A stretch of 55,278 nt of DNA, from assembly GCA_027459565.1 (NCBI GenBank), contig DAIDIA010000263.1, forward strand, positions 1-55,278, in the 5' to 3' direction. Source of the DNA: Acidimicrobiaceae bacterium (GTDB taxonomy: Bacteria > Actinomycetota > Acidimicrobiia > Acidimicrobiales > Bog-793). Every line of letters starts with the position of its first letter. Positions within the stretch are counted from its first letter, which is position 1. Below the pieces are notes generated by a model. That model worked only from the letters and a program-made list of their open reading frames with translations, was not told the DNA's origin and searched no databases. Shown here in pieces: positions 8,083 to 16,440 of the stretch. Both the position numbers and the translations under genes were made by a program.

Positions 8083-9114
8083 CTAGAGCTCAAGTGTCGG
8101 TGGGTAGAAGATCTCGTCGAGTCTGAGCTTGCGCGAGGTGAGACCCTGCTCGAACGAGTAGTCGGTGATCGTCTCGAGGATCTCGGTGTTGGCGCTGACG
8201 CCGTAGGGGAAGAGATCGGTCTTGAGTGCGTCGCGGGTCTTGGTGTCGATCAGACCGGTGTCGAGAAAGGGGTCGAGTCCGGTGGAGTTGACTGCTGTCG
8301 AGCCGGCGCTACCCGCAAGCGACTCCGAGGCGGCGATCTGTTTCGCCTCGAGAAAGGCGGAGTAGAGGTTGAGCATCACCCACGGATAGCGATCCGCGAT
8401 GTCTCTGCGGACAACGAGGCAGTGATTGATCGGGAAGAGCCCGGTCTTTTGGAAGTAGCGCGCGGACTCCCTCCGGTGGTCAAACAGGTGGCGCACCCCG
8501 GACCCCTCCTCTCCGAGGGGAGCGTTGGACCGGTCGACGAGGTTGTTTGTTCCGGCAAGGTAGTGAAGGGCCGCATCGAGTTCGCCGGTGCGGAGCATCT
8601 CGCCCATGTCGGTGTTCGTCGGGATGTACTGGAGGTCGATGCCCTCGGGAGGGGTGAAGCCCGTCGCTCCGCCGTGGCTCTTCTCGGGTGAACGCTCCAT
8701 GTACCAGTGAAGGGTCTTTGGATCGACGCCGTACTCGTGCTGGAGGATCCCGCGAGTCCACAGAGCCGCGGTCTGCTGGTACTCGGGAACGCCGACGCGC
8801 TTGCCGGCGAGCTGCGCGGGTTCGGTGATACTCGAATCCTCCCGGACGAGTACTCCGGTGTGGAAGAAGCGACGGGTGGTGAAGACGGGAACACCCACCC
8901 AGTCCTCGATGCCGTGCGACCGCGAGATCAGCAGGCTCGACATCGACATCTCCGAGACCTCGAACTCCCGGTATCCGAGCTGGCGCCAGAAGAGTTCGGA
9001 GGGGTGGAGCGACGAGCAGCGAAGGTCGATGCCCTGTGGCGCCACGCGTCCGCTGAGCACGGGGAGCGATCGCGGATTCGCGTAGATCGCGAGGCTGAGT
9101 TCTAGGTTTCCCAT
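8083..9114 (-). CDS. 4,5-dihydroxyphthalate decarboxylase-like / substrate-binding-fold protein
   Basis: A 343-residue soluble protein. The opening LELSLAIYANPRSLPVLSGRVAPQGIDL, the ELFWRQLGYREFEVSEMSMSS segment and the region around FFHTGVLVRED match the family annotated as 4,5-dihydroxyphthalate decarboxylase (Pht5), which has a periplasmic-binding-protein-like fold. There is no signal peptide, so it is cytoplasmic. In known pathways Pht5 removes one carboxylate of 4,5-dihydroxyphthalate to give protocatechuate, the product of the nearby pobA, but many family members have unknown substrates. A strong AAGGAGG lies upstream of the ATG at 9114. It is downstream of the LLM oxidoreductase gene on the same strand, 85 bases away, so the two may form an operon. 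Confidence 0.75.
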   Translation of the reverse strand: MGNLELSLAIYANPRSLPVLSGRVAPQGIDLRCSSLHPSELFWRQLGYREFEVSEMSMSSLLISRSHGIEDWVGVPVFTTRRFFHTGVLVREDSSITEPAQLAGKRVGVPEYQQTAALWTRGILQHEYGVDPKTLHWYMERSPEKSHGGATGFTPPEGIDLQYIPTNTDMGEMLRTGELDAALHYLAGTNNLVDRSNAPLGEEGSGVRHLFDHRRESARYFQKTGLFPINHCLVVRRDIADRYPWVMLNLYSAFLEAKQIAASESLAGSAGSTAVNSTGLDPFLDTGLIDTKTRDALKTDLFPYGVSANTEILETITDYSFEQGLTSRKLRLDEIFYPPTLEL

Positions 9115-9199
9115 GGTTCCTCCTTGGTATAGGGCAAAGTTAGTCAGGATTCCCTGCTATCGGCGATGGCTCGCCAAAGGTGCTGGTCGCGAATCTGGG

Positions 9200-10063
9200 T
9201 CAACTCCCGGCGATCGCGTCCGCGAGAAGGTCGACCTGATCGGGATCGGCGACGCACGGATTGATGACGAGCTCGTCGCAGCCCGCCTCCTCAAAGAGGG
9301 CGATCTGCTCACGGACGAGCTCTGGTCGGACCAGTGCAGTCGCGGCACGTTGATTGGCCCCGTCGCCGCGATACGCGTTGTAGGCACGCAGATACCCGTC
9401 CACCGCATCCTGTCCGTTCGCACCGAGAGCGAATCTCGGCGTCAACGCGAGAATCCGCGGTGAGCCCTCCCTGTCTTCGTCCTTCCAGGCATCGCGCGCG
9501 CGAGCCGCACCCTCGCGCACTCCAGAGGGACCGCCCGAGGTTGCACAGACCCAGCCGGTCCCGTACCGGGCGAGGCGCCGGAACGTGGCATCAGAGCTTC
9601 CACCGAAGATCATCCGGGGTCCTGCGGGCAGTGTCGGCGCGGGACCGATGGGTTCCGCCGTCCCACTCCAGATCGCGTGGGTGCGCTCCAAGAGCGCGTC
9701 CATGAGTCGTCCGCGCGAGTGGAAATCGACCGCGGAGGCGAGGAAGTCATCCTCTCGTGATCCGACGCCGAGGCCAAGGACGAACCGCCCGTCCGAGATC
9801 CGGTCGATGCTCGCCACCTGTTTCGCAAATTCCGCAACATTGGTGCGCAACGGTCCGAGCACGACCGCGGCGGTGATCCGGATCCTCTCCGTGACCGCTG
9901 CCGCTGCCGCTGCCGATATCAAGATGTCGTAGCCACCCCAGACCAGCCGATCGTCAACGATCAACGAGGAGAAACCCCGCGCCTCTGCCCGTTGTGCCCA
10001 TTCCCTCATGGTCTTCGAGCTGACGCCGGGAATCATCCCCGGCATACCGATCGCAATCTCCAT
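9200..10063 (-). CDS. LLM-class F420-dependent oxidoreductase
   Basis: A 287-residue luciferase-like TIM-barrel oxidoreductase. Residues from MEIAIGMPGMIPG through FSSLIVDDRL give the first beta-alpha units; RIRITAAVVLGPLR, the KQVASIDRISDGRFVLGLGVGSREDDF block and the phosphate-binding PRMIFGGSSDATFRRLARYGTGW region are typical of actinobacterial LLM F420 enzymes. The cofactor is probably F420 rather than FMN given the Ddn-family gene in the window, but that is inference. The ATG at 10063 has an AGG-rich ribosome site; the frame is open upstream to 10246 with no family similarity. It is divergent from the DHA2 exporter gene across 192 bases, a likely shared control region. Confidence 0.88.
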   Translation of the reverse strand: MEIAIGMPGMIPGVSSKTMREWAQRAEARGFSSLIVDDRLVWGGYDILISAAAAAAVTERIRITAAVVLGPLRTNVAEFAKQVASIDRISDGRFVLGLGVGSREDDFLASAVDFHSRGRLMDALLERTHAIWSGTAEPIGPAPTLPAGPRMIFGGSSDATFRRLARYGTGWVCATSGGPSGVREGAARARDAWKDEDREGSPRILALTPRFALGANGQDAVDGYLRAYNAYRGDGANQRAATALVRPELVREQIALFEEAGCDELVINPCVADPDQVDLLADAIAGS

Positions 10064-10255
10064 CGTGACCTCGCCTCCCGTCTCTGTCACAGCACCCGCG
10101 CGCTCAAAAGGAAGCGCGTCGCCCCTTGGCCAAGACGTTCTTAGTGCAAAAGTGCCGAGAACCACAACGTGGACGATCTTGCGCCTGTTGGGTCGCCTTC
10201 GCGAACCGGTGATGATCACGCAGGTACTCGGACGACGCCCTAACATTTCGCGGCA

Positions 10256-11776
10256 ATGGACCTCAAGACGACCGATCGAGGGCCTGCGAGCCGCTGGATC
10301 ATCCTTGCAGTCGTGACAATGGTTGCCTTCGTCACCAACCTCGACTCGACGATCGTGATCATTGGCCTGCCGCGCATCGTCGCGTCATTGCATACATCGA
10401 TTACCGTCGGCCTCTGGACCGTTACGGCCTACATCATCACCTCGACGGTCTTCTTGTTGCCCGCGGGTCGATGGTCGGATTCGGCAGGGCGCAGAGTCTG
10501 CTTCGTCTTCGGCCTTGCGCTCTTCACCGTCGGCACGATGTTGTGCGGGCTCGCGGCCTCGGGAACCGAGTTGATCATCTTCCGATTGATCCAAGGAGCC
10601 GGCGGCTCGTTCGCGGTGGCGACGGGAACCCCGATCCTCGTCGATGTCTTTCCCCCCAGTGAACTCGGTCGTGCTCTTGGTGCGAATGCGACGGCGTGGG
10701 TGGTCGGTTCGATCGTGGGACCCGTTGCCGGTGGAGCGATCGTCTCTGGCCTCGGTTGGCGATGGATCTTCTATGTGACCGTGCCATTCGGCGTCATCGG
10801 TGCATTGCTCGGATGGCTGGTCATTCCCAACCGCGCGCCCTCGTCGGGGAGGGTTCGCAACGACTGGCTTGGCATCGCAACCTTCGCCGTCGTGCTCGTG
10901 AGCCTGTTGACCGCGTTGTCCGAGGGTCTTGCCTGGGGCTGGACATCCTGGCGGATCATCTCGCTGTTCGGTGCCTGCGTGATATTCGGCGTGCTGTTCG
11001 CATTCCTTGAGACGCACATCGACGAGCCGTTGTTTGATCTCGCGGTGGTGCGCAACACGCACTATCGGGTCGGTTTGGCGATCGGCCTGTTCTATGGCAC
11101 GGGGTTCTTTGCGACGACCTTCCTGCTTGCCTTCTACCTCCAGGGAGCGCTCCGGCTCAGTCCGCTTGACGCTGGCCTGCTCCTCATTCCACTCTCTGCT
11201 CCCCAGATCGTGCTCGCCCCCCTGGGCGGTCACATCGCGGATCGGTTCGGACCTGCCCGTCCGATGCTGTTTGGATTGGTGCTCCTGATCAGCTCCGCGG
11301 TATGGCTCGCGCAGCTCGGACCCAAGCTCGACATCGTCTCTGTGGTCATGCCGTTGATCTTGATGTCGGTCGCAAACGGATTCACCTGGCCGCCATTGGT
11401 GAAGGCGGTCATGTCCGCAGCCCCAGCCGGTCGATCCGGCGCGGCATCGGGAATCTTCTACACCGTGCGATACATCGCGTCCTCGCTCAGTTTCACGCTC
11501 GCGCTCGTCGTCGCCGAGGTCACGCTGCCACCCGCGCTCGCAGTGCGGATATATCTCGGCTCGTCGCATGTCGTGAATGGGGCGACGGTGCACGCACTGG
11601 TGCATTCGACGGATATCGGATTCAAGCTCTTTGTCGCGTTCTACGTCGTCGCGCTCTTCTTCGCGGTCGCGCTATTGAAACCCGCGCGCGTCCGACAGCC
11701 CGTCGAAGCCTCCGCGGCTCCGAGCAACGCTCTGTCGATCACCTCCGAGAGTGCATTCACCTCCGAGAGTGCATGA
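10256..11776 (+). CDS. DHA2-family major facilitator (EmrB/QacA type) exporter
   Basis: A 506-residue, 14-helix proton-coupled drug/solute exporter. Helix 1 contains the family motif VAFVTNLDSTIVIIGLPRI, the loop after helix 2 carries GRWSDSAGRR (motif A), and helix 5 has the motif C-like GSIVGPVAGGAI followed by WRWIFYVTVPFG. The last residues are hydrophilic and end in a tandem repeat (11739-11774) that duplicates six codons. Divergent transcription from the LLM gene suggests shared regulation, but no regulator gene is adjacent. A second exporter of the same subfamily is at 16441-17877. Substrate unknown. Confidence 0.92.
   Translation: MDLKTTDRGPASRWIILAVVTMVAFVTNLDSTIVIIGLPRIVASLHTSITVGLWTVTAYIITSTVFLLPAGRWSDSAGRRVCFVFGLALFTVGTMLCGLAASGTELIIFRLIQGAGGSFAVATGTPILVDVFPPSELGRALGANATAWVVGSIVGPVAGGAIVSGLGWRWIFYVTVPFGVIGALLGWLVIPNRAPSSGRVRNDWLGIATFAVVLVSLLTALSEGLAWGWTSWRIISLFGACVIFGVLFAFLETHIDEPLFDLAVVRNTHYRVGLAIGLFYGTGFFATTFLLAFYLQGALRLSPLDAGLLLIPLSAPQIVLAPLGGHIADRFGPARPMLFGLVLLISSAVWLAQLGPKLDIVSVVMPLILMSVANGFTWPPLVKAVMSAAPAGRSGAASGIFYTVRYIASSLSFTLALVVAEVTLPPALAVRIYLGSSHVVNGATVHALVHSTDIGFKLFVAFYVVALFFAVALLKPARVRQPVEASAAPSNALSITSESAFTSESA
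11739..11774 (+). repeat. 18-bp perfect tandem duplication at exporter 3' end
   Basis: TCACCTCCGAGAGTGCAT occurs at 11739-11756 and again at 11757-11774, ending at the first base of the exporter stop codon. It encodes the repeated serine/glutamate-rich tail (TSESA ... TSESA). A single-step slippage duplication is the likely origin. Confidence 0.9.
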
Positions 11777-11839
11777 GCGCGAGCCGCCGGACTGCGCGCG
11801 TGCTCGGAGGCGCGAGTTGCTGCTAGGGTGAAGGGGAAC

Positions 11840-11862
11840 CACGTAGGGAATATGACTACGTG
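11840..11862. promoter_or_regulatory. Inverted repeat upstream of the helicase gene
   Basis: CACGTAG (11840-11846) and CTACGTG (11856-11862) form a perfect 7-bp inverted repeat with a 9-base spacer, about 165 bases upstream of the helicase start. Its spacing fits either a repressor operator or a small hairpin in a long 5' leader. Long structured leaders are common on cold-inducible RNA helicase genes, but no known motif is recognised. Confidence 0.4.
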
Positions 11863-12028
11863 AACGTCGGTGCACGTTGCCGATGGGCCGCGACGAGTCC
11901 TGTCACATGCGGCCGCCCTCCGCTGCTCACGACGCGGCAGTCCCGGTACGCCGGTTCTCACGGAGGCCACAGTGGGGCTGTCGTCCCCTTCATCCGTGCT
12001 TGATGCACCCACGTACCTGGAGCTTTTC

Positions 12029-13681
12029 TTGTCTATTACTTTTGCTGAACTCGGTGTTGCCGAGGATTTCGTCCGCGGACTTCATGCCCGAGGGATCGAT
12101 CACGCTTTTCCCATCCAGTCCGCGACGCTCGCGGACGCGCTGGCGGGCCACGATGTCTGTGGACGGGCCCCGACGGGCTCAGGCAAGACGCTTGCCTTCG
12201 GAATCCCCGTCGTCACCCGCGTCGGCCACGCCTCATCGCGCCGACCGAAGGCGCTCATCCTTGCGCCGACGCGCGAGCTCGCGGCACAGATCTGCGAGGA
12301 GCTCACCCAGCTTGGGTCGCTTCGCGACTGCAGGGTGGCGAGCTTCTACGGTGGCGTGGGTTTTGGACCACAGCTCGACGCATTGCGCCGAGGCGTCGAC
12401 ATCGCCGTCGCGTGTCCTGGCAGGTTGGCTGACCTCATCGATCGCGGAGCACTGCGTCTGAACGAGGTCGAGATCGTCGTCGTCGACGAGGCAGATCGCA
12501 TGGCGGACATGGGCTTCATGCCTATCGTGAGAGAGCTCCTCGATCAGGTCAGCTCCAGTCGCCAGACGCTGCTCTTTTCCGCGACGCTCGACGGAGACGT
12601 GAAGGAGCTGATCCGCAGGTATCAGAACAATCCGAAGCGCTACGAGATCGACAGCAAGGAAGATGCGATCGGCGAGTCCGCGACCCATTACTTCTGGCGC
12701 ACCGATTCCAGCGAGCGCGTCGCCCTCGCGACGCGCATCGTCTCGGTGCACAAGGCAGCGATGGTCTTCTGCCGCACCAAGCGCGGCGTCGATCGTCTGG
12801 TGAAGCATCTGAAAATGTCCGGACTCGACGTCGGGGCTATCCATGGTGACCGATCCCAGGCCCAGCGTGACCAGGCGCTCGAGGCGTTCAAGTCCCAGAG
12901 ACTCCAGGTTCTCGTCGGCACCGATGTCGCTGCGCGAGGAATCCACGTCGACGGTGTCGACTGTGTCGTGCACTTCGATCCGCCAGAGGACGAGAAGGCG
13001 TATGTTCACCGCTCGGGCCGGACTGGTCGGGCGGGCGCAGGCGGGACGGTTGTCTCCTTGGTGACAAGAGAGCACCAGGGATTCATCAAGAAGCTCCAAT
13101 CGCGCCTGAACCTTGGAACATCGATCGAGGAGCCGAACGAGCGAATCCTCTCGGCCGATCCGATCTATGTGAAGAACGCCACGCGTCCACACACGCCATC
13201 ACGTAGCCGTGATGACCGGCCGTCGCGACCGCGCAATGACCGGCCCTACCGGGCACGCACGGGCAGGCCCGCGCGCGCGGCGATCGACCGTGACGATTGG
13301 TCACCCGAGGCTCGCGTGGCACGGGACGATCGTCCTGGTCGAACTGGCTCGGACCGTCCGTCGCGCAATCCAGATCTCCGTCCGTCGCGACCCTCCGAGG
13401 GCAACGCCGCCCGGGCGCCGCAGGGACGCAATGCCTATGGCAACGACGGCCGGCCGCCGCGTGCGCGCACCGAACGGCCGGCGCGCGCCGGTGGTGAGTG
13501 GACGCCGAGGGCGCCGGGATCGAACCCGAAGCGCAGCTCAGAGTCCGGTCGCACGAACCCCTCCCGGGACAGCCGTCCTGCGAAACTGGGCGCTCCGCGA
13601 CCGAACGGCTCTGGAGGCGGTCGCAGCCAGCGGACCTTCACCGGCGCAAAGCCGCGCGACGCGCGCCGCACCGCTCGGTAG
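12029..13681 (+). CDS. DEAD-box ATP-dependent RNA helicase
   Basis: A 550-residue cytoplasmic RNA helicase for ribosome assembly, RNA turnover or cold adaptation. Motifs in order: Q-motif region FPIQSAT (27-33), APTGSGKT motif I (47-54), PTRELA motif Ia (80-85), DEAD motif II (153-156), SAT motif III (184-186), and HRSGRTGRAG motif VI (about 327-336). From about residue 385 the tail is low-complexity, rich in Arg, Pro, Ser and Asp with many DRPSR/RPARA-like units, a basic RNA-binding extension seen in actinobacterial RhlE-like proteins. I chose TTG at 12029 because GGAG lies six bases upstream and the product then starts like the family (SITFAELGV). The frame is open to 11870, but that stretch does not resemble a helicase. 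Confidence 0.93.
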   Translation: MSITFAELGVAEDFVRGLHARGIDHAFPIQSATLADALAGHDVCGRAPTGSGKTLAFGIPVVTRVGHASSRRPKALILAPTRELAAQICEELTQLGSLRDCRVASFYGGVGFGPQLDALRRGVDIAVACPGRLADLIDRGALRLNEVEIVVVDEADRMADMGFMPIVRELLDQVSSSRQTLLFSATLDGDVKELIRRYQNNPKRYEIDSKEDAIGESATHYFWRTDSSERVALATRIVSVHKAAMVFCRTKRGVDRLVKHLKMSGLDVGAIHGDRSQAQRDQALEAFKSQRLQVLVGTDVAARGIHVDGVDCVVHFDPPEDEKAYVHRSGRTGRAGAGGTVVSLVTREHQGFIKKLQSRLNLGTSIEEPNERILSADPIYVKNATRPHTPSRSRDDRPSRPRNDRPYRARTGRPARAAIDRDDWSPEARVARDDRPGRTGSDRPSRNPDLRPSRPSEGNAARAPQGRNAYGNDGRPPRARTERPARAGGEWTPRAPGSNPKRSSESGRTNPSRDSRPAKLGAPRPNGSGGGRSQRTFTGAKPRDARRTAR

Positions 13682-13722
13682 TCACCGGGGGCGGAACTCG
13701 TTCCCCGCGATGGTCTGCGTCT

Positions 13723-15237
13723 CTAGTTCGAGGGGCAGACGCTGCCCTTCGGGGGCAGGGCCAGCGTCGTGAAATAGCGGTCGGTCCAGTTTCGGACGCA
13801 GCTCGAGAACAGATACGCCGTGTGGCCAGAGCCGGTACGGGTCAGCAGATCCGCGTTCCCAAGCTCCTTCGCAACGTTCACCGCCCCCGAATACGGGGTC
13901 GCGGGATCTCCCGTCGAGCCCACCACCAGGATCTCGCTCCTCGAGCGATTCGCGATCGCTGCGGGAGAGCTCGTCGGCTTGACCGGCCAGTAGGTGCAGG
14001 TGATCGTGCCCCACGCCTCGGATGCACCGAATACGGGCGCTGCCTTCGCCATCGTCGTGGCGAGCGTTTTGTACTGGGCGATCGAGGTCGGCGCCTTGTT
14101 GTCCTCACAACCTGTTGCGATGTTCGCTGCGGTCATGTTCGAGTAGGTGCCGTTCTGTTGAAGCCCCGCGTAGGAGTAGGCGATCGCAGCGAGCAGGTTC
14201 CCATTCCCGCGGTATGCGGAGGCGATCGCCTTCGCAAGGTCGGGCCACTGTTGATTCGAGTAGAGCGAGGCAGCGATCGCGGTGGTCAATACGCCATAGT
14301 TCACTGTGACCGTCCCGCCGTAGAGGACAGCGAGGTGTGCCTTCACGCTTGCCCCCTTGGAGAAGCTCGTCAGAAGTCCGGTGAGTGCCCCTTTGACCCC
14401 CTTCGGGAACTCCCTGGCGCATGTCGAATTCGTCGGGCACCAGCGATAGAAATCCTGCAGGTCGCGTTCGAATCCGATCGCCTGCTGGAGGTTCGAGGCG
14501 GTTGTCGAGAGTGCTGGATCGACGACTCCATCAAGCACCATCGCGCGAAAGTTCTGTGGAAAGAGTTTGACGTAGAGCTCGCCGATGTACGTGCCGTAGG
14601 AGAATCCGAAGTAGTTCAATTTCGGCTCGCCGAGCGCAATCCGCAGCCGATCGAGGTCGCGCACCGTGTTGATCGTGCCCACATTGTCGAGGATGAAGGC
14701 GGGCGTCTCGGTCTGGCAGCCCTTGATGAACGACTTCACGCCATCGACCACCTGCCGGATCTGCGCGTCGTTCGTCGGCGACGGGTTGAGGCCGATCAAC
14801 GCGCGCATACCCGCCGCGTCCGTGCAGTTGACGGGTTCGCTCGCGCCGACTCCGCGCGGATCGAAGCTGACCAGATTGAAGTCCTGGCGAAGCGAAGCGG
14901 GAAAAGACTGGTACGACTCGGTGAGAAAGGAGATTCCCGATGCACCGGGCCCTCCGGGATTCAGCACGATGTCGCCGATCGGGTGCGGACCTGTCGCAGG
15001 AAGCTCGATGACGGAGATATCGAGTGTTCCCTGCGCCGGATGTGCGTAGTTCGCCGGGACCGGGAGGGTCGCGCACTCAAAGGACTTCTCGCAGGCGCTC
15101 CACGAGAGTGACGGGATCGGGGAGGCTCCTGCGACTGAGAGGGGAGACACGGTCAGCACGCCCGACACTCCCGCGACGAGCGCGAGGAGGGTGGCACGGG
15201 AACTCCAAAACCGGTGTTGATTGCGCATATAGCCCAT
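13723..15237 (-). CDS. Secreted alpha/beta-hydrolase, TAP-like (tripeptidyl aminopeptidase family)
   Basis: About 504 residues. A signal peptide with a hydrophobic core (LLALVAGVSGVLTVSPLSVAGA) is followed by the serine-hydrolase fold. The oxyanion region is LNPGGPGASG, the nucleophile is in GFSYGTY, the acid in STGDPATPY and the histidine in GSGHTAY near the C-terminus. Those last two lie in the TAP-like C-terminal domain of actinobacterial Slp/Tap peptidases, which trim tripeptides from exported proteins or hydrolyse other substrates. Six or more cysteines fit an exported protein with disulfides. Several starts are possible (GTG 15249, ATG 15237, ATG 15228); none has a strong ribosome site. 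It lies 56 bases downstream of the AKR gene on the same strand. Confidence 0.88.
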   Translation of the reverse strand: MGYMRNQHRFWSSRATLLALVAGVSGVLTVSPLSVAGASPIPSLSWSACEKSFECATLPVPANYAHPAQGTLDISVIELPATGPHPIGDIVLNPGGPGASGISFLTESYQSFPASLRQDFNLVSFDPRGVGASEPVNCTDAAGMRALIGLNPSPTNDAQIRQVVDGVKSFIKGCQTETPAFILDNVGTINTVRDLDRLRIALGEPKLNYFGFSYGTYIGELYVKLFPQNFRAMVLDGVVDPALSTTASNLQQAIGFERDLQDFYRWCPTNSTCAREFPKGVKGALTGLLTSFSKGASVKAHLAVLYGGTVTVNYGVLTTAIAASLYSNQQWPDLAKAIASAYRGNGNLLAAIAYSYAGLQQNGTYSNMTAANIATGCEDNKAPTSIAQYKTLATTMAKAAPVFGASEAWGTITCTYWPVKPTSSPAAIANRSRSEILVVGSTGDPATPYSGAVNVAKELGNADLLTRTGSGHTAYLFSSCVRNWTDRYFTTLALPPKGSVCPSN

Positions 15238-15293
15238 CACTCTAGACACCCGCAGCGCCGAACGTGCTGGCGCGAGAGGGTGAACGCGCGCAG

Positions 15294-16232
15294 CTATCCG
15301 CGGGTGACGCGCAGGTGCCCGAAGCGTTCGCGGACGAGATCGAGGTCGTCGTCGGGCAGTGGTCCGCGTTGCATCGAGAGGATGTTCTGTTCAAGGTGGT
15401 CGACGTCGCCAGTTCCGACGAGAACGACATGCACCCCTGGCTCATAGCGCGCGAGTCGATACGAGGCCTCGGCGAGAGTCGCGGCATGGCCGGGACCAAC
15501 GAGGAATCCCAGCGGATCACGCGGGTCAACGCTGTCGTGCACGAGTTTGCCATCGGCGATCAGCTGGCGTACCGCTGCTCTGAGCAACTCCGGATTCGAA
15601 TAGGGACCACGGGCCGCCCCCATGATCTCGACGGCGATGTTGTTCCGGATCGTATCCGGGAAGACGCGGGTTCGCGCTCCCTGGTTGAAGAGGTTGAAGC
15701 CGGTCATGATGACGTCGAAGTCGCCCTCTGCGGCTGCGCGCGCGAGCATCGCATGGTCCGCGTCCTGACTCGTCGACTCCGAGACGCCAAAGAAGCGGAT
15801 CTTCCCCTCTTCCCTGCAGCGCTCCAGCACGGGAAAGATCTCGCTGATCGCGTAGTCGTACTCGCTGAGCGCGAGACGGTGAAGGTGATAGACATCGATC
15901 ATCTCGGTGCGGAGCAATCGAAGGGAGTCCTCGATCTCCTCGCGAAATTGCGCAGCGCTCAGCAGGGTTCCGTCATCTCGCGAGGCGTACGCCTTCGTCG
16001 AGAGCACGATGTTCTCGCGTGAACCGCGAAGGCCGTCTCCGACGACGGCCTCGGTCCCGTATCCCTTTGCGGTATCAAAGTAGGTGATGCCGAGTTCGAG
16101 CGCCCGATGGATGACCTCGACCGCCTGACGTTCATCGGCCCCGCCTCCCATCCCAAGTCTGCTCGCTCCCCCGGTGCCGAGGCCGATCGAGCTGACGCTC
16201 ATGCCGGTGCGGCCGAAGGTCACGTAGTCCAT
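15294..16232 (-). CDS. Aldo/keto reductase
   Basis: A 312-residue NADPH-dependent reductase. The tetrad is Asp53 and Tyr58 (ITYFDTAKGYGTEAVVG), Lys80 (IVLSTKAY) and His118 (VYHLHRL). The N-terminal MDYVTFGRTGMSVSSIGLGTGG is typical of bacterial oxidoreductases that act on sugars or small ketones. It is only distantly similar to the other AKR in the window. Upstream lies a divergent DHA2 exporter gene, separated by 208 bases that should hold both promoters. Substrate not inferable. Confidence 0.92.
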   Translation of the reverse strand: MDYVTFGRTGMSVSSIGLGTGGASRLGMGGGADERQAVEVIHRALELGITYFDTAKGYGTEAVVGDGLRGSRENIVLSTKAYASRDDGTLLSAAQFREEIEDSLRLLRTEMIDVYHLHRLALSEYDYAISEIFPVLERCREEGKIRFFGVSESTSQDADHAMLARAAAEGDFDVIMTGFNLFNQGARTRVFPDTIRNNIAVEIMGAARGPYSNPELLRAAVRQLIADGKLVHDSVDPRDPLGFLVGPGHAATLAEASYRLARYEPGVHVVLVGTGDVDHLEQNILSMQRGPLPDDDLDLVRERFGHLRVTRG

Positions 16233-16440
16233 GGAGTCACTCTATGGCCGAGTTCTCGATCTGGGAAGCGTCGTAGTCGCGTCAACCGATTTGGGAGAGG
16301 CAAGGCGCGTGATCTCATCCGAGTCCACGTCCTCTCGATCTCAATGGGTGCGATCACCAGAGGGCCGAATTTCGGCGAGGGGAGTAGCATCCCAAAGATT
16401 CACACATCACATCGCTGAATGTTCATGTAGAGAAGAACGC

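Noticed and set aside
10385..11605. Long minus-strand frame opposite the DHA2 exporter
   Set aside because: Low-complexity, charged peptide typical of an antisense frame; the plus-strand transporter is unambiguous.
13200..13680. Repetitive Arg/Pro codons as a CRISPR-like array
   Set aside because: Units vary in length and sequence, no spacers, and they are in frame as the basic tail of the helicase.
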